Shown in pieces: positions 52,823 through 61,557 of a stretch of DNA of 64,000 nucleotides. Under the pieces are notes generated by a model, which ran no database searches, was not told the origin of the DNA, and saw nothing but the letters and a program-made list of their open reading frames with translations. The stretch is from Bacillus sp. FJAT-49736. Its GTDB lineage: Bacteria > Bacillota > Bacilli > Bacillales > Bacillaceae_C. Both the position numbers and the translations under genes were made by a program. Within the stretch, counting starts at the first letter, position 1. Every line of letters begins with the position of its first letter. The DNA lies in NCBI RefSeq assembly GCF_018343615.1, contig NZ_JAGYPI010000004.1, positions 249,588 to 313,587 of the forward strand. Direction: 5' to 3'.

Positions 52823-53527
52823 ATGAGTAAAAGGGATTTAAAGATTTTTGGTTCTGGAAACTCAGGCGGCGGGGAGTTCGACAAGGCCACCATACGCGGA
52901 GAAGGAACTGTTACAGATGACGTAAGATGTCAAAGCTTTAAAGTGTATGGAACAAGTGTTGCAATGGGAAGTGTGGAAACAAACTCCTTTGATATTTACG
53001 GGACAGTGGAAGTTCATAAAAATATTCATTCCGATACTATTAAAATTTTTGGAACCATGAATGCGAGTGGGGATGTAGAATACAACAATATGAAGATTCG
53101 CGGGACCGCAGACATAGGTGGAAATGTAACAGGGGAAGACATCAATGTGAAAGGGAGTATTTCGGTAAAGGGTGATTGCGAGGCGGAAACCTTTTTGGTG
53201 GATGGATCCTTTGATATCAGCGGATTATTAAATGCAGGTAAGATTGATATTGAATTGAAATATGGAAGGAGTACAGTGAAGGAAATCGGCGGCGAGGAGA
53301 TACAGATAAAAAGAAAGTCCTCCTTCCTTGGTTTTAATAAACAAAATGGCAACCTTGGAGTAAATACAATGGAAGGAGACCAGATTTATGTGGAATATAC
53401 AAAAGCATCTGTTATTAGAGGAAAAAAAGTGGAGATTGGTCCAGGGTGCGAAATTGACTTGGTGGAATATAATGAACAGTTCAGCTGTGCGCAGAATTCT
53501 AGTGTAAAAAAACAAATAAAAATATAA
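52823..53527 (+). CDS. bacF: Bactofilin BacF (YhbF-like)
   Basis: A 234-residue paralogue of the preceding gene with the same beta-helical repeats (FGSGNSGGGEFDKATIRGEG, VYGTSVAMGSVETNSFDIYG, INVKGSISVKGDCEAE) and the shared C-terminal QIYVEYTKASVIRGKKVEIG. The two bactofilins probably co-polymerise at the membrane. AAAGGGGAG precedes the ATG; the gap from bacE is 21 bases. The next gene, a drug exporter, starts 25 bases later and could belong to the same transcript. Confidence 0.9.
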   Translation: MSKRDLKIFGSGNSGGGEFDKATIRGEGTVTDDVRCQSFKVYGTSVAMGSVETNSFDIYGTVEVHKNIHSDTIKIFGTMNASGDVEYNNMKIRGTADIGGNVTGEDINVKGSISVKGDCEAETFLVDGSFDISGLLNAGKIDIELKYGRSTVKEIGGEEIQIKRKSSFLGFNKQNGNLGVNTMEGDQIYVEYTKASVIRGKKVEIGPGCEIDLVEYNEQFSCAQNSSVKKQIKI

Positions 53528-53552
53528 ATAGTAGGGTTAGGGAGTTGAATGT

Positions 53553-55058
53553 ATGGTCGCGAAAAATAGTAGAATAGGTTTTGTTGTAGCGGGTTTATTA
53601 CTAGGAATCTTAATGGCATCAATGGATAATACCATTGTCGTTACAGCCATGGGAACGATTGTGGCAGATTTAGGTGGTATTGATAGCTTTGTTTGGGTTG
53701 TGTCTGCTTATATGGTGGCGGAAATGGCAGGGATGCCGATCTTCGGGAAGCTATCTGATATGTTTGGACGGAAACGATTTTTTATATTTGGTTTACTGTT
53801 GTTTATGATAGGTTCAATTCTTTGTGGGACAGCGGAAACGATTACTCAGCTAAGCATATACCGTGCAATTCAGGGAATTGGTGGAGGAGCGCTTATTCCA
53901 ATTGCCTTTACGATAGTATTTGATATTTTTCCTCCTGAAAAGCGAGGGAAAATGGGTGGACTGTTTGGAGCCGTTTTTGGTTTATCCAGTATTTTTGGAC
54001 CACTGTTAGGGGCATATATTACAGACAATATTAGCTGGCATTGGGTGTTTTATATTAATTTGCCGCTAGGAATACTTGCTTTCCTATTTATCACTCTTTT
54101 TTATCACGAATCTCGTAAACATGAAAAACAAAAAATTGACTGGTTTGGTGCAATTACACTAGTCGGGGCAGTGGTATGCTTAATGTTTGCTCTAGAGCTT
54201 GGTGGAGCAAAGTTTGCATGGGATTCCAGCGTTATCATAGGGTTGTTTGCTGGATTTGCCGTGCTATTTATTCTTTTTATTTTAATTGAAAGAGTAGTTT
54301 CGGAACCTATTATTTCTTTTTCTATGTTTAAAGAGAGGTTATTTGCGGGTAGTACTATCGTATCACTATTTTATGGAGCGGCTTTTACAGGAGCTACTGT
54401 ATATATTCCAATTTTTGTGCAAGGAGTATATGGAGGAACGGCAACTAATTCGGGACTTATACTGTTGCCGATGATGCTCGGTTCCGTTGTATCTGCACAG
54501 ATAGGGGGATTTTTAACAACAAAGCTAAGCTATCGGAACATCATGTTCATATCTGGTATTATTACGATTTTAGGAATCTATCTATTAACCACGATTAATC
54601 CTGATACTCCCCGATATTTATTAACAATCTATATGATTATTACCGGTTTTGGGGTTGGATTTTCCTTTTCGGTACTTGGGATGGCGACAATTCATAAATT
54701 TGGGATGGAACAGAGGGGGTCTGCAAGCTCGACAAGTAACTTTGTTCGGTCACTAGGAATGACAATAGGAATAACGGTGTTTGGTATGATACAAAAGAAT
54801 GTTTTCTCTGATCAATTAAAAAAGGTATTTGCGGGAATGGGTCCAATGCCACAAAATGGTTCGTTTAACCCTAATACAGTACTCAAAGAAACAGCTCGCT
54901 CACAAATACCAGCACAAATTCTTCATAAAATCACAGAGGCATTATCCACATCCATTGCCCATACATTTCTATGGGGATTAGTGCCAGCAGGATTAGCTTT
55001 TCTATTTGTCTTCATGTTGAGTAATGATAAAATGGTGATGAAAAAAGCACAGGAATAA
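53553..55058 (+). CDS. MFS multidrug exporter, DHA2 (EmrB/QacA) family
   Basis: A 501-residue proton-antiport transporter with about 14 membrane helices. The helix 1 motif MASMDNTIVVTAMGTIVADLGG includes the DHA2 membrane-embedded acidic residue. Motif A is GKLSDMFGRKRFFIFG and the antiporter motif C region is GLSSIFGPLLGAYITD. The substrate cannot be deduced. It is close behind bacF, with no terminator in between, and has no adjacent TetR or MarR regulator. Confidence 0.9.
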   Translation: MVAKNSRIGFVVAGLLLGILMASMDNTIVVTAMGTIVADLGGIDSFVWVVSAYMVAEMAGMPIFGKLSDMFGRKRFFIFGLLLFMIGSILCGTAETITQLSIYRAIQGIGGGALIPIAFTIVFDIFPPEKRGKMGGLFGAVFGLSSIFGPLLGAYITDNISWHWVFYINLPLGILAFLFITLFYHESRKHEKQKIDWFGAITLVGAVVCLMFALELGGAKFAWDSSVIIGLFAGFAVLFILFILIERVVSEPIISFSMFKERLFAGSTIVSLFYGAAFTGATVYIPIFVQGVYGGTATNSGLILLPMMLGSVVSAQIGGFLTTKLSYRNIMFISGIITILGIYLLTTINPDTPRYLLTIYMIITGFGVGFSFSVLGMATIHKFGMEQRGSASSTSNFVRSLGMTIGITVFGMIQKNVFSDQLKKVFAGMGPMPQNGSFNPNTVLKETARSQIPAQILHKITEALSTSIAHTFLWGLVPAGLAFLFVFMLSNDKMVMKKAQE

Positions 55059-55156
55059 TTGTGAAATGAATGTTAAAAATTTTCAAAATCGATATACACA
55101 CCCTGGAAAGTAGGGTAAAATAATAGGGAGTCGTAAAATTAAAGAGGTGATCTATC

Positions 55157-55309
55157 TTGAGAAGAAAAGATCATGATCAACTAAAAAAAGTAATGGCTAA
55201 CTTAGCGGGTATTGGGGTAAAGATAACTAAAACAAAATCTCGCCGAGAGCTTTTCAAAGTTCTAGAGGATGTAAAGTTAATCCCTAAGTATCCTAAATTA
55301 CATCATTAG
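55157..55309 (+). CDS. Small basic protein, 50 aa
   Basis: A 50-residue frame beginning with TTG (MRRKDHDQLKKVMANLAGIG...PKLHH) after a strong AAAGAGGTGAT ribosome site, followed by a long-stemmed terminator. It is basic, with no signal or membrane segment. I do not recognise a family. The combination of site, terminator and coding-like composition makes it likely to be real. Confidence 0.65.
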   Translation: MRRKDHDQLKKVMANLAGIGVKITKTKSRRELFKVLEDVKLIPKYPKLHH

Positions 55310-55316
55310 CAGCATA

Positions 55317-55357
55317 ATAAGTCAGATGTATTGTTCATACATCTGGCTTATTTTTTT
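55317..55357 (+). terminator. Terminator after the 50-aa gene
   Basis: Stem AATAAGTCAGATGTAT / ATACATCTGGCTTATT with a G-T pair, then seven Ts. It excludes the in-frame ATG at 55326 as the start of the next gene. Confidence 0.9.
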
Positions 55358-55439
55358 GTTTGCTTTACTGAAACCTTACGTGATAGTTTTCGTCTGTTTT
55401 CATAATAAAACCATAAATTATGGGGAGGATGTGAATCGG

Positions 55440-56006
55440 ATGAAGAGAATCATTGCAATTATATTAATCTGTACCCTAGTGGTCTCTATACTTATTATAG
55501 GTCCGAAGGGAACCTTGGCATGCAGTTGTGCTATGAAGAATCAACCACAGGAGAAATGGAAGAAGTCAATTGCTGTTTTTCAAGGTAAAGTAATAAAGAA
55601 AAAAACGAAAAGCACCTCTTTCTTTACCTCTAGCAGTGACGATCCTGTATATGTTACATTTCAAGTCCAAAAGGTTTGGAAAGGAGTAAATTCTAGAACA
55701 GTTACGATTAAAACAGCTATTTCCGGTGCATCATGCGGATACGACTTTCGTAAAAATATAGAGTATGTCGTATATGCAAAAGAAGAGAACGACAAACTTG
55801 TGGTCAATTTATGCAGTCGGACAGAGGAATTATCGAAAGCATCAGAGGACATTAATTATTTGGGAAAACCTAAAAAGGAGGGGAAAGATCTTGTGTTGAT
55901 ACCAGAAAAAACATTGCAAACTTCTGCTTTCATTATTCCGGGTGTATTAGTAATTTTCTTATTGCTCACGGCTATAATTTTTATTAAAAGGCGAAGAAAG
56001 CAATAA
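55440..56006 (+). CDS. TIMP/netrin-like surface protein with C-terminal membrane anchor
   Basis: A 188-residue protein: signal peptide (about 1-26) ending at CSCAM, then a domain beginning ACSCAMKNQPQEKWKKSIAVFQGKVI (positions about 26-51). Its CxC start, FQGKV strand, VWKG and SGASCGYDF features resemble the NTR/TIMP OB-fold found in some secreted bacterial proteins. A C-terminal helix (FIIPGVLVIFLLLTAIIFI) and KRRRK tail anchor it in the membrane. In animals the fold inhibits metalloproteases; the bacterial role is unknown. GGGGAGGATG precedes ATG 55440 (GTG 55431 is the alternative). Confidence 0.78.
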   Translation: MKRIIAIILICTLVVSILIIGPKGTLACSCAMKNQPQEKWKKSIAVFQGKVIKKKTKSTSFFTSSSDDPVYVTFQVQKVWKGVNSRTVTIKTAISGASCGYDFRKNIEYVVYAKEENDKLVVNLCSRTEELSKASEDINYLGKPKKEGKDLVLIPEKTLQTSAFIIPGVLVIFLLLTAIIFIKRRRKQ

Positions 56007-56127
56007 ATGATAAGCTCTCAACAATGGATAGGTTAAAAGTCCAAAACTATATCCGTCTAGAGATGGAAAACTTTTGAAGTATCAATATGTATAATAAAGA
56101 TAGAAAATTCTGATTAGGGGTGTGGAG

Positions 56128-57111
56128 ATGGACTATATCATAGATATACAAGGGATCAAGAAAAGCTATAAAAAAAGAAAATCGAAAGAAATAATTGAAG
56201 CAGTTAAAGGTATCTCCTTTCAGGTGAAGAGCGGGGAAGTAGTGGGACTTCTGGGACCAAATGGCGCCGGGAAAACTACTACAATAAAAATGATGTGCGG
56301 ATTATTGCTACCAAATGAAGGTACGATAAAAATTAATGGTATCGACATTGGGAAGCATCGCTTAAAGGCGCTTCGACATATAAGTACGGTTTTAGAGGGA
56401 AATCGCAACCTATATTGGAGATTAACGGTCCGAGAAAACTTAGAGTATTTCTCGGGAAATCGAGGATTGTCGAGAAAGGCAGTTTCCGCTCAAATTGATG
56501 AATTGCTTGAGCGACTTAATCTGACACATAAAGCAAATGAGATGGTTAATTCCCTCTCACGCGGTATGCAGCAGAAGGTTTCTATTGCAGTTGCATTATT
56601 ATCTAATACAGAGATTATTTTTCTTGATGAACCAACATTAGGATTAGATATCGAAACAAGCTATGAAGTTCGTAAGCTATTAAAGGATATTGCGAGGGAG
56701 TATAATAAAACAATTTTACTTAGCTCTCATGATATGCCAGTCGTACAAGAGATTTGCGAGCGGGTGATTATTATTAACGAGGGCAGAATTGTTACAGACG
56801 AACGAGTAAATGACCTTCTTGAACTTTTTGACACGAAGGCATATTCTTTTACAATCAATTCAGTTCTTACGGAAAAGGAAATACAAGTGATCCAAAAGCA
56901 TTTTATGGTGGAATTAAAGCTTCACGATGGAATGCAAACTGTTGTTACAGTGACAATTGGTCATAGTGATGATTTTTATAAGGTAATTGAAATGTTTAAA
57001 GAAATGAAAATTGATATTGATAAAGTGGATCGTTCCATTATTGACTTCGAACAAGTATTTTTGAAGATTGTAAAGGGGGAAACGAAGCGTGAAGTTGCTG
57101 CAACTGTTTAA
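56128..57111 (+). CDS. ABC transporter ATP-binding protein (ABC-2 exporter)
   Basis: A 327-residue ATPase. Walker A is LGPNGAGKTTTIK, the Q-loop region has the atypical EGNRNLYWRLTVREN, the signature is SLSRGMQQKVSIA, Walker B is IIFLDEPTLGLD and the switch is SSHDM. A C-terminal extension of about 80 residues (after 240) is typical of DrrA/NatA-like drug or ion exporters. GTG 56122 is possible, but ATG 56128 is better spaced from TTAGGGG. The 3' end overlaps the permease gene by 23 bases, so they form one transporter. Confidence 0.9.
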   Translation: MDYIIDIQGIKKSYKKRKSKEIIEAVKGISFQVKSGEVVGLLGPNGAGKTTTIKMMCGLLLPNEGTIKINGIDIGKHRLKALRHISTVLEGNRNLYWRLTVRENLEYFSGNRGLSRKAVSAQIDELLERLNLTHKANEMVNSLSRGMQQKVSIAVALLSNTEIIFLDEPTLGLDIETSYEVRKLLKDIAREYNKTILLSSHDMPVVQEICERVIIINEGRIVTDERVNDLLELFDTKAYSFTINSVLTEKEIQVIQKHFMVELKLHDGMQTVVTVTIGHSDDFYKVIEMFKEMKIDIDKVDRSIIDFEQVFLKIVKGETKREVAATV

Positions 57112-57862
57112 GGCAAATTTTCGAAGGGAGTTCATCTTATTGAAAAGATATCTTCCTAACACGATTAGTGAACTAATCACCTTCTTTTGTATATTTTTAA
57201 CCATGTTTTTTGGGATTAAAGTGGTTGGAGATCCGAACACAATGGAATCAAATGTCCAATATACGATTGTCAGTTATGTATTTTGGTTCTTGTCTTTAGG
57301 TGCAATGCAAGGAATAGGCTGGAGCATTATGACTGATGCGCAGCTCGGAACTCTAGAGCAACTATATATGTCACCAATGGGTGCATGGAGAATTTTATTG
57401 TCAAGAATCGTTTCGACGACCTTGCAGCAGCTTATCATACTAATCGTTTTACTATACTTAACCATGTTGGTAACAAATACATGGCTAAATATTGATATCG
57501 TATCTATCTTGCCAATATTGATTTTTACAGTGATAAGTATGTTTGGGGTTAGCTTCATGATCGCTGGGATGGCTATCATTATAAAGCAGGTTAATGCCTT
57601 TTTACAAGTCTTGCAGTTTATACTAATGGCTTTAACGTTCTTTCCTATGTCTCTCTCGCCATACCTGGCTCTCTTACCTGTTGTTAAGGGTGTAGATATG
57701 ACTCGTGCTATTATGATTCAAAATAAAACACTCCTTGATTTTGATTTGTCTGATTATATAAGTCTAATAGTCAATGCTGCTATTTATTTGGTTTTGGGTA
57801 TACTGGTATTTAAGCGCTGTGAAAAAACAGCAATGACAAAAGGTGTATTAGGACAATATTAA
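57089..57862 (+). CDS. ABC-2 type transporter permease
   Basis: A 257-residue membrane protein with about six helices (about 25-45, 60-80, 105-130, 140-165, 170-190, 225-248) typical of ABC-2 permeases. It starts at GTG eight bases after AAGGGGGA inside the upstream ATPase gene, so subunit synthesis is coupled. With the ATPase it should form an exporter. The substrate is unknown; a drug, lipid or peptide is possible. Confidence 0.86.
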   Translation: MKLLQLFKANFRREFILLKRYLPNTISELITFFCIFLTMFFGIKVVGDPNTMESNVQYTIVSYVFWFLSLGAMQGIGWSIMTDAQLGTLEQLYMSPMGAWRILLSRIVSTTLQQLIILIVLLYLTMLVTNTWLNIDIVSILPILIFTVISMFGVSFMIAGMAIIIKQVNAFLQVLQFILMALTFFPMSLSPYLALLPVVKGVDMTRAIMIQNKTLLDFDLSDYISLIVNAAIYLVLGILVFKRCEKTAMTKGVLGQY

Positions 57863-57885
57863 AAAGATTTTTCTGAAAAAAGTTA

Positions 57886-57913
57886 TTGCCTTTTTAGAAA
57901 GTGTCTGTATAAT
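57886..57913 (+). promoter_or_regulatory. Candidate promoter for the argS T-box leader
   Basis: TTGCCT (57886-57891), 16-base spacer, TATAAT (57908-57913). It is the best promoter match in the 57863-58344 gap. If used, the transcript runs through the dispersed repeat before reaching the T-box. Confidence 0.5.
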
Positions 57914-57927
57914 ACTTAATAATAATA

Positions 57928-58090
57928 AAGGCTCTTTTCTTAATTTCTGTTGCTTTTCTAAACAGAAATATTATAAACATCCTTCTAACGGTTAAGAAAG
58001 AATGGAGTTTTAAGAAAAGATGCCCCGAAGCAAGTGACGTCAGGACTTGTAACCATGTACGAAAAATAAAAAATCTATTCGAAAAGCCAT
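57928..58090 (+). repeat. Dispersed intergenic repeat, copy 6
   Basis: Begins AAAGGCTCTTTTCTTAATTT, then CTGTTGCTTTTCTAAACA. The second arm is TTTTAAGAAAAGATGCCCCG, followed by AAGCA, and it ends GTACGAAAAATAAAAAATCT then ATTCGAAAAGCC. GGC..TTTTCTTAA can pair with TTAAGAAAA...GCC across about 90 bases. This copy lies between the candidate argS promoter and the T-box. Confidence 0.7.
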
Positions 58091-58099
58091 AATAAAACT

Positions 58100-58316
58100 C
58101 GAGGATGAAGAGAGTAGTCTAAAGGGGAATGATAGAGAGCTGGGGGATGGTGGAAGCCTGGCAGGATCTTATAGATGAAGCGCACTTCGGAGAGGTGAAT
58201 CTGAAACTTAGTAGGATGAATCGGGAACACCCGTTACAAGGAAAAGTGGTTGTATTGTGAACAATTAGAGTGGTACCGCGGGCTAGCTCGTCTCTTAAAT
58301 AATAGAGGCGGGCTTT
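58100..58316 (+). promoter_or_regulatory. T-box riboswitch controlling argS
   Basis: Stem I begins near GAGGATGAAGAGAGTAG. The T-box sequence TAGAGTGGTACCGCGG lies at 58265-58281 and pairs with the uncharged tRNA acceptor end. A terminator GCTCGTCTCT / AGAGGCGGGC plus T-run (58286-58318) follows and competes with the antiterminator. In the likely specifier region, GATGAAG is followed by CGC (58181-58183), an arginine codon that fits the downstream gene. Uncharged tRNA-Arg should favour read-through. Confidence 0.9.
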
Positions 58317-58344
58317 TTTTATTATTTTTTTGGAGGGAACCCAA

Positions 58345-60033
58345 ATGGATTTAAAAGTAATTTTCGCTAAGAAATTGAATGATTCCAATACTGAGTTAGG
58401 GACAATAGAAAGCATCTATAATCTTATCGAAGTGCCAAAAAATCCTACACATGGAGATTTAGCGTTTCCGTGTTTTCAATTGGCTAAGAATCTAAGAAAG
58501 TCGCCGGCCGAAATTGCTGCAGAGCTTTCTCGAAAATTAGAGAAGGACACCGGCTTTTCTAAGGTTAACCCGATTGGACCTTATATAAATGTGTTCTTTT
58601 CTTCGGAAAAAATCGGCAAAGTAGTGGTTGGGCAAGTATTAAAAGCGGGTCATGACTACGGAGATAGTTCCATAGGGGAAAACAAAACCGTTGTATTGGA
58701 TATGTCATCCCCAAATATAGCAAGACCTTTTTCAATGGGACATTTACGTTCAACCGTTATTGGAAATGCACTAGCAAATCTTGCTGAAAAAACTGGTTAC
58801 CAAACGGTAAAGATTAATCATGTAGGGGATTGGGGAACCCAATTTGGAAAATTAATCACCGCCTATAAAAAATGGGGAGATCAACAGACGGTAAAGGAAA
58901 ACCCGATTAAAGAGCTTTCAAAATTATATGTCCAATTTCATGAGGAAGCCAAAGTTAATCCCGTTCTGGAAGCAGAAGCAAGAGCAGCTTTTAAAAGCTT
59001 AGAGGATGGGGATGAAGAAAACCTTCAATTATGGAAATGGTTCCGTGCTGAATCACTGAAAGCATTTATGAAGATATATGATTTGATAGGAATTACGTTT
59101 GATTCCTATAACGGCGAAGCGTTTTATAACGATAAAATGGAAGAAGTGGTCGATTTACTAAAGGATAGAAATTTATTGGAGCATTCGGATGGAGCAGAGG
59201 TTGTAACACTGGATAAAAGTCAACTACCACCATGTTTAATCAAAAAATCAGATGGAGCAACGCTTTATGCAACCAGAGACCTAGCTGCAGCCATCTATCG
59301 TCAAAGAACTTATCAGTTTGATACGGCGTTATATGTAGTCGGGCAAGAGCAAACGGTACATTTCAAGCAAGTTAAAGGAGTGTTGGAAAAGTTGGGATTC
59401 ACTTGGGCTACCAACATGCATCATATTCCGTTTGGGTTGTATTTGAAGGATGGAAAGAGAATGTCGACCCGAAAAGGAAGAGTGATTCTTTTAGAGGAGG
59501 TGCTAAGAGAGGCTATACTACTTGCTGAAAAAAATATTTCGGATAAAAATCCATCCTTGGTAAATGCAGCTGATGTAGCAGAAGCAGTGGGAGTTGGGGC
59601 AATCGTTTTTCACGATTTAAAGAATGATAGAATGAATAATATTGAATTTTCCTTAAAGGATATGCTGACATTTGAAGGGGAAACAGGTCCATATGTACAA
59701 TATACGTATGCTCGGGCAACATCCATTTTACGCAAGGCTGCCATAGATCAATACGAATTCGCAGCTTTGCAAGATCAGGAAAGCTGGGAAATTATCAAGC
59801 TTTTAAATCAATTTCCGGAAACGATTGAAAGTGCATACGCTAGGTTTGCACCGTCTGTTTTGGCAAAGTATTTAATCCATCTTAGTCAAGCCTTTAATAA
59901 ATATTACGCTAAAGTGCGGATTATCCAAAAGGACACAGAGTTGTTATCGAGACTTTCATTAGTAAAAGCTGTGACCATTGTTTTGAAGGAAGGGCTAAGA
60001 ATTCTCGGTATCAAAGCACCGGAAGAGATGTAA
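58345..60033 (+). CDS. argS: Arginyl-tRNA synthetase
   Basis: Class I synthetase charging tRNA-Arg. The 562-residue protein has the N-terminal Arg-S additional domain (about 1-100), the HIGH-like SPNIARPFSMGHLRSTVIGN, INHVGDWGTQFG, the KMSK-like GKRMSTRKGRV and the C-terminal DALR anticodon-binding domain (about 445-562). ATG 58345 follows TTGGAGGG. The B. subtilis argS lies elsewhere and is not, to my knowledge, T-box controlled. This one may be the sole enzyme or a second, starvation-induced copy; the window cannot tell which. Confidence 0.95.
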   Translation: MDLKVIFAKKLNDSNTELGTIESIYNLIEVPKNPTHGDLAFPCFQLAKNLRKSPAEIAAELSRKLEKDTGFSKVNPIGPYINVFFSSEKIGKVVVGQVLKAGHDYGDSSIGENKTVVLDMSSPNIARPFSMGHLRSTVIGNALANLAEKTGYQTVKINHVGDWGTQFGKLITAYKKWGDQQTVKENPIKELSKLYVQFHEEAKVNPVLEAEARAAFKSLEDGDEENLQLWKWFRAESLKAFMKIYDLIGITFDSYNGEAFYNDKMEEVVDLLKDRNLLEHSDGAEVVTLDKSQLPPCLIKKSDGATLYATRDLAAAIYRQRTYQFDTALYVVGQEQTVHFKQVKGVLEKLGFTWATNMHHIPFGLYLKDGKRMSTRKGRVILLEEVLREAILLAEKNISDKNPSLVNAADVAEAVGVGAIVFHDLKNDRMNNIEFSLKDMLTFEGETGPYVQYTYARATSILRKAAIDQYEFAALQDQESWEIIKLLNQFPETIESAYARFAPSVLAKYLIHLSQAFNKYYAKVRIIQKDTELLSRLSLVKAVTIVLKEGLRILGIKAPEEM

Positions 60034-60046
60034 GGGACAATAAAAG

Positions 60047-60076
60047 AAGCACTGGCGTATGCCAGTGCTTTATATA
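60047..60076 (+). terminator. Terminator after argS
   Basis: 10-bp perfect stem AAGCACTGGC / GCCAGTGCTT, loop GTAT, followed by a weak T-run (TATATAA). Confidence 0.75.
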
Positions 60077-60160
60077 AGTATTGGACAAGCAATTTAACTC
60101 GGTGAAAATGCACATAATATCACTAATCCATACCCCGATGAGCAGGGCATTTACGCCTTT

Positions 60161-61510
60161 CTAAATTGCCTCCGAATTTGTTAATGGAATATTATGCTTC
60201 ACTTTCACTTCTTGAGCGTTTTTTTTCTTAACCTCAATATATTTAACGTGAAGGTCTTCCATTTCTTTGATCATAAACTCAAAATCTTCAAATTCGATAA
60301 TATCGCCTTGCTTAGCTTCATAGTTTTCAGTTAATACCCAACCGCCAAGCGTATCGATGTCTTCGTCCTGAATATCAATTCCCAAAAGGTCATTTACTTC
60401 GGTCAAAAGAACCTTAGAATCAATAATGAAATGATTATCCTTTATTTTACGTATTAACGGAACCTCATCCATATCAAATTCGTCGCGGATTTCGCCGACA
60501 ATTTCCTCTAATATATCCTCAACCGTTACAAGACCAGATGTACCTCCGTATTCATCAATTAATACAGCCATATGAATCCTTTCCTTTTGCATCATAACTA
60601 ATAAATCATGAATCGGAATGGAATCAATAACACGGATAATCGGACGGATATAATCTTGTAAGGAAAGCTCTTCAATCCCTTTTTCATTAATCATGTCTGT
60701 GAGTATTTCCTTCACATTCACAATTCCCATGATATGGTCCTTATCCCCGTCAATAACGGGATAACGGGTAAAACGTTCTTCCTTTGCAACATCCAAAAAT
60801 GTTTGCAGGTTATCCTCTTTTGATAAGGAAATAATCTCCGTGCGTGGTACCATAATTTCCTTTGCAATTCGATTATCAAAATCAAAGATATTATTAACAT
60901 ATTTAAACTCTGATTGATTGATCTCGCCGCTTTTAAGACTCTCCGATAAAATAATACGTAATTCCTCTTCCGAATGAGCAATGTCATTTTCACTGGTCGG
61001 CTTAAGACCAAAAATTTTAGTCACAAGACGGGCAGAGTTGTTTAATACCCAAATAAACGGGAACATTAAACGATAGAAGAAAATTAATGGTTTAGCATGC
61101 AACAAGCTAAGAAATTCTGCTTTTTGAATAGCTAATGTTTTCGGTGCCAATTCCCCAACAACTACATGAATAAAAGTAATTGCAGCAAAAGAGAGAGCTA
61201 AAGAAATAACATTCGTAATAGAGCCCGGTATATGGAGTAATTCAAACAACGGATGCAGTAATTTCGATACCACTGACTCTCCAATCCATCCTAAAACCAA
61301 TGATGCAATAGTGATTCCTAGCTGACAGGCAGATAAATATTCATCCAAGTTGGTAATAATTTTTTTCACAGCCAGCGCATTTTTACTTCCCTCTTCAATG
61401 AGCTGGTCAATTCGTGAACTCCGCACCCTTATAATTGCAAATTCTGATGCAACAAAAAATGCGGAAAGTGCTATTAGAAAAAAAACAAGCACTAGTTTAA
61501 ATATGTCCAA
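60161..61510 (-). CDS. CNNM/CorC-family transporter (DUF21-CBS-CorC_HlyC)
   Basis: A 449-residue membrane protein. An N-terminal DUF21 domain with three to four helices (about 1-140, including ASEFAIIRVRSSRIDQL and GELAPKTLAIQKAE) precedes a CBS pair (about 215-335, with EIMVPRTEIISL and [28 protein letters not shown]). A CorC_HlyC domain (about 350-435) follows. Relatives such as MpfA export Mg(II); the older name is hemolysin-like. Start TTG 61510 is forced by an in-frame TAG four codons upstream. Two overlapping hairpins precede it. It lies directly downstream of a MerR-type gene and has a paralogue at 63552. Confidence 0.9.
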   Translation of the reverse strand: MDIFKLVLVFFLIALSAFFVASEFAIIRVRSSRIDQLIEEGSKNALAVKKIITNLDEYLSACQLGITIASLVLGWIGESVVSKLLHPLFELLHIPGSITNVISLALSFAAITFIHVVVGELAPKTLAIQKAEFLSLLHAKPLIFFYRLMFPFIWVLNNSARLVTKIFGLKPTSENDIAHSEEELRIILSESLKSGEINQSEFKYVNNIFDFDNRIAKEIMVPRTEIISLSKEDNLQTFLDVAKEERFTRYPVIDGDKDHIMGIVNVKEILTDMINEKGIEELSLQDYIRPIIRVIDSIPIHDLLVMMQKERIHMAVLIDEYGGTSGLVTVEDILEEIVGEIRDEFDMDEVPLIRKIKDNHFIIDSKVLLTEVNDLLGIDIQDEDIDTLGGWVLTENYEAKQGDIIEFEDFEFMIKEMEDLHVKYIEVKKKNAQEVKVKHNIPLTNSEAI

Positions 61511-61519
61511 ATAAGTTTT

Positions 61520-61557
61520 CCTATCCCGTAATAGACGGGATAGGAGTCACCTCCTAT
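61520..61557 (-). promoter_or_regulatory. Mutually exclusive hairpins before the CNNM start codon
   Basis: Stem A is a 10-bp perfect pairing of 61520-61529 with 61535-61544 (CCTATCCCGT / ACGGGATAGG). Stem B pairs 61541-61546 with 61551-61556 (TAGGAG / CTCCTA). They share 61541-61544 and cannot form together. On the RNA, stem A covers the TAGGA likely used for the TTG start at 61510. No T-run follows, so translational control is more likely than termination. Confidence 0.5.
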
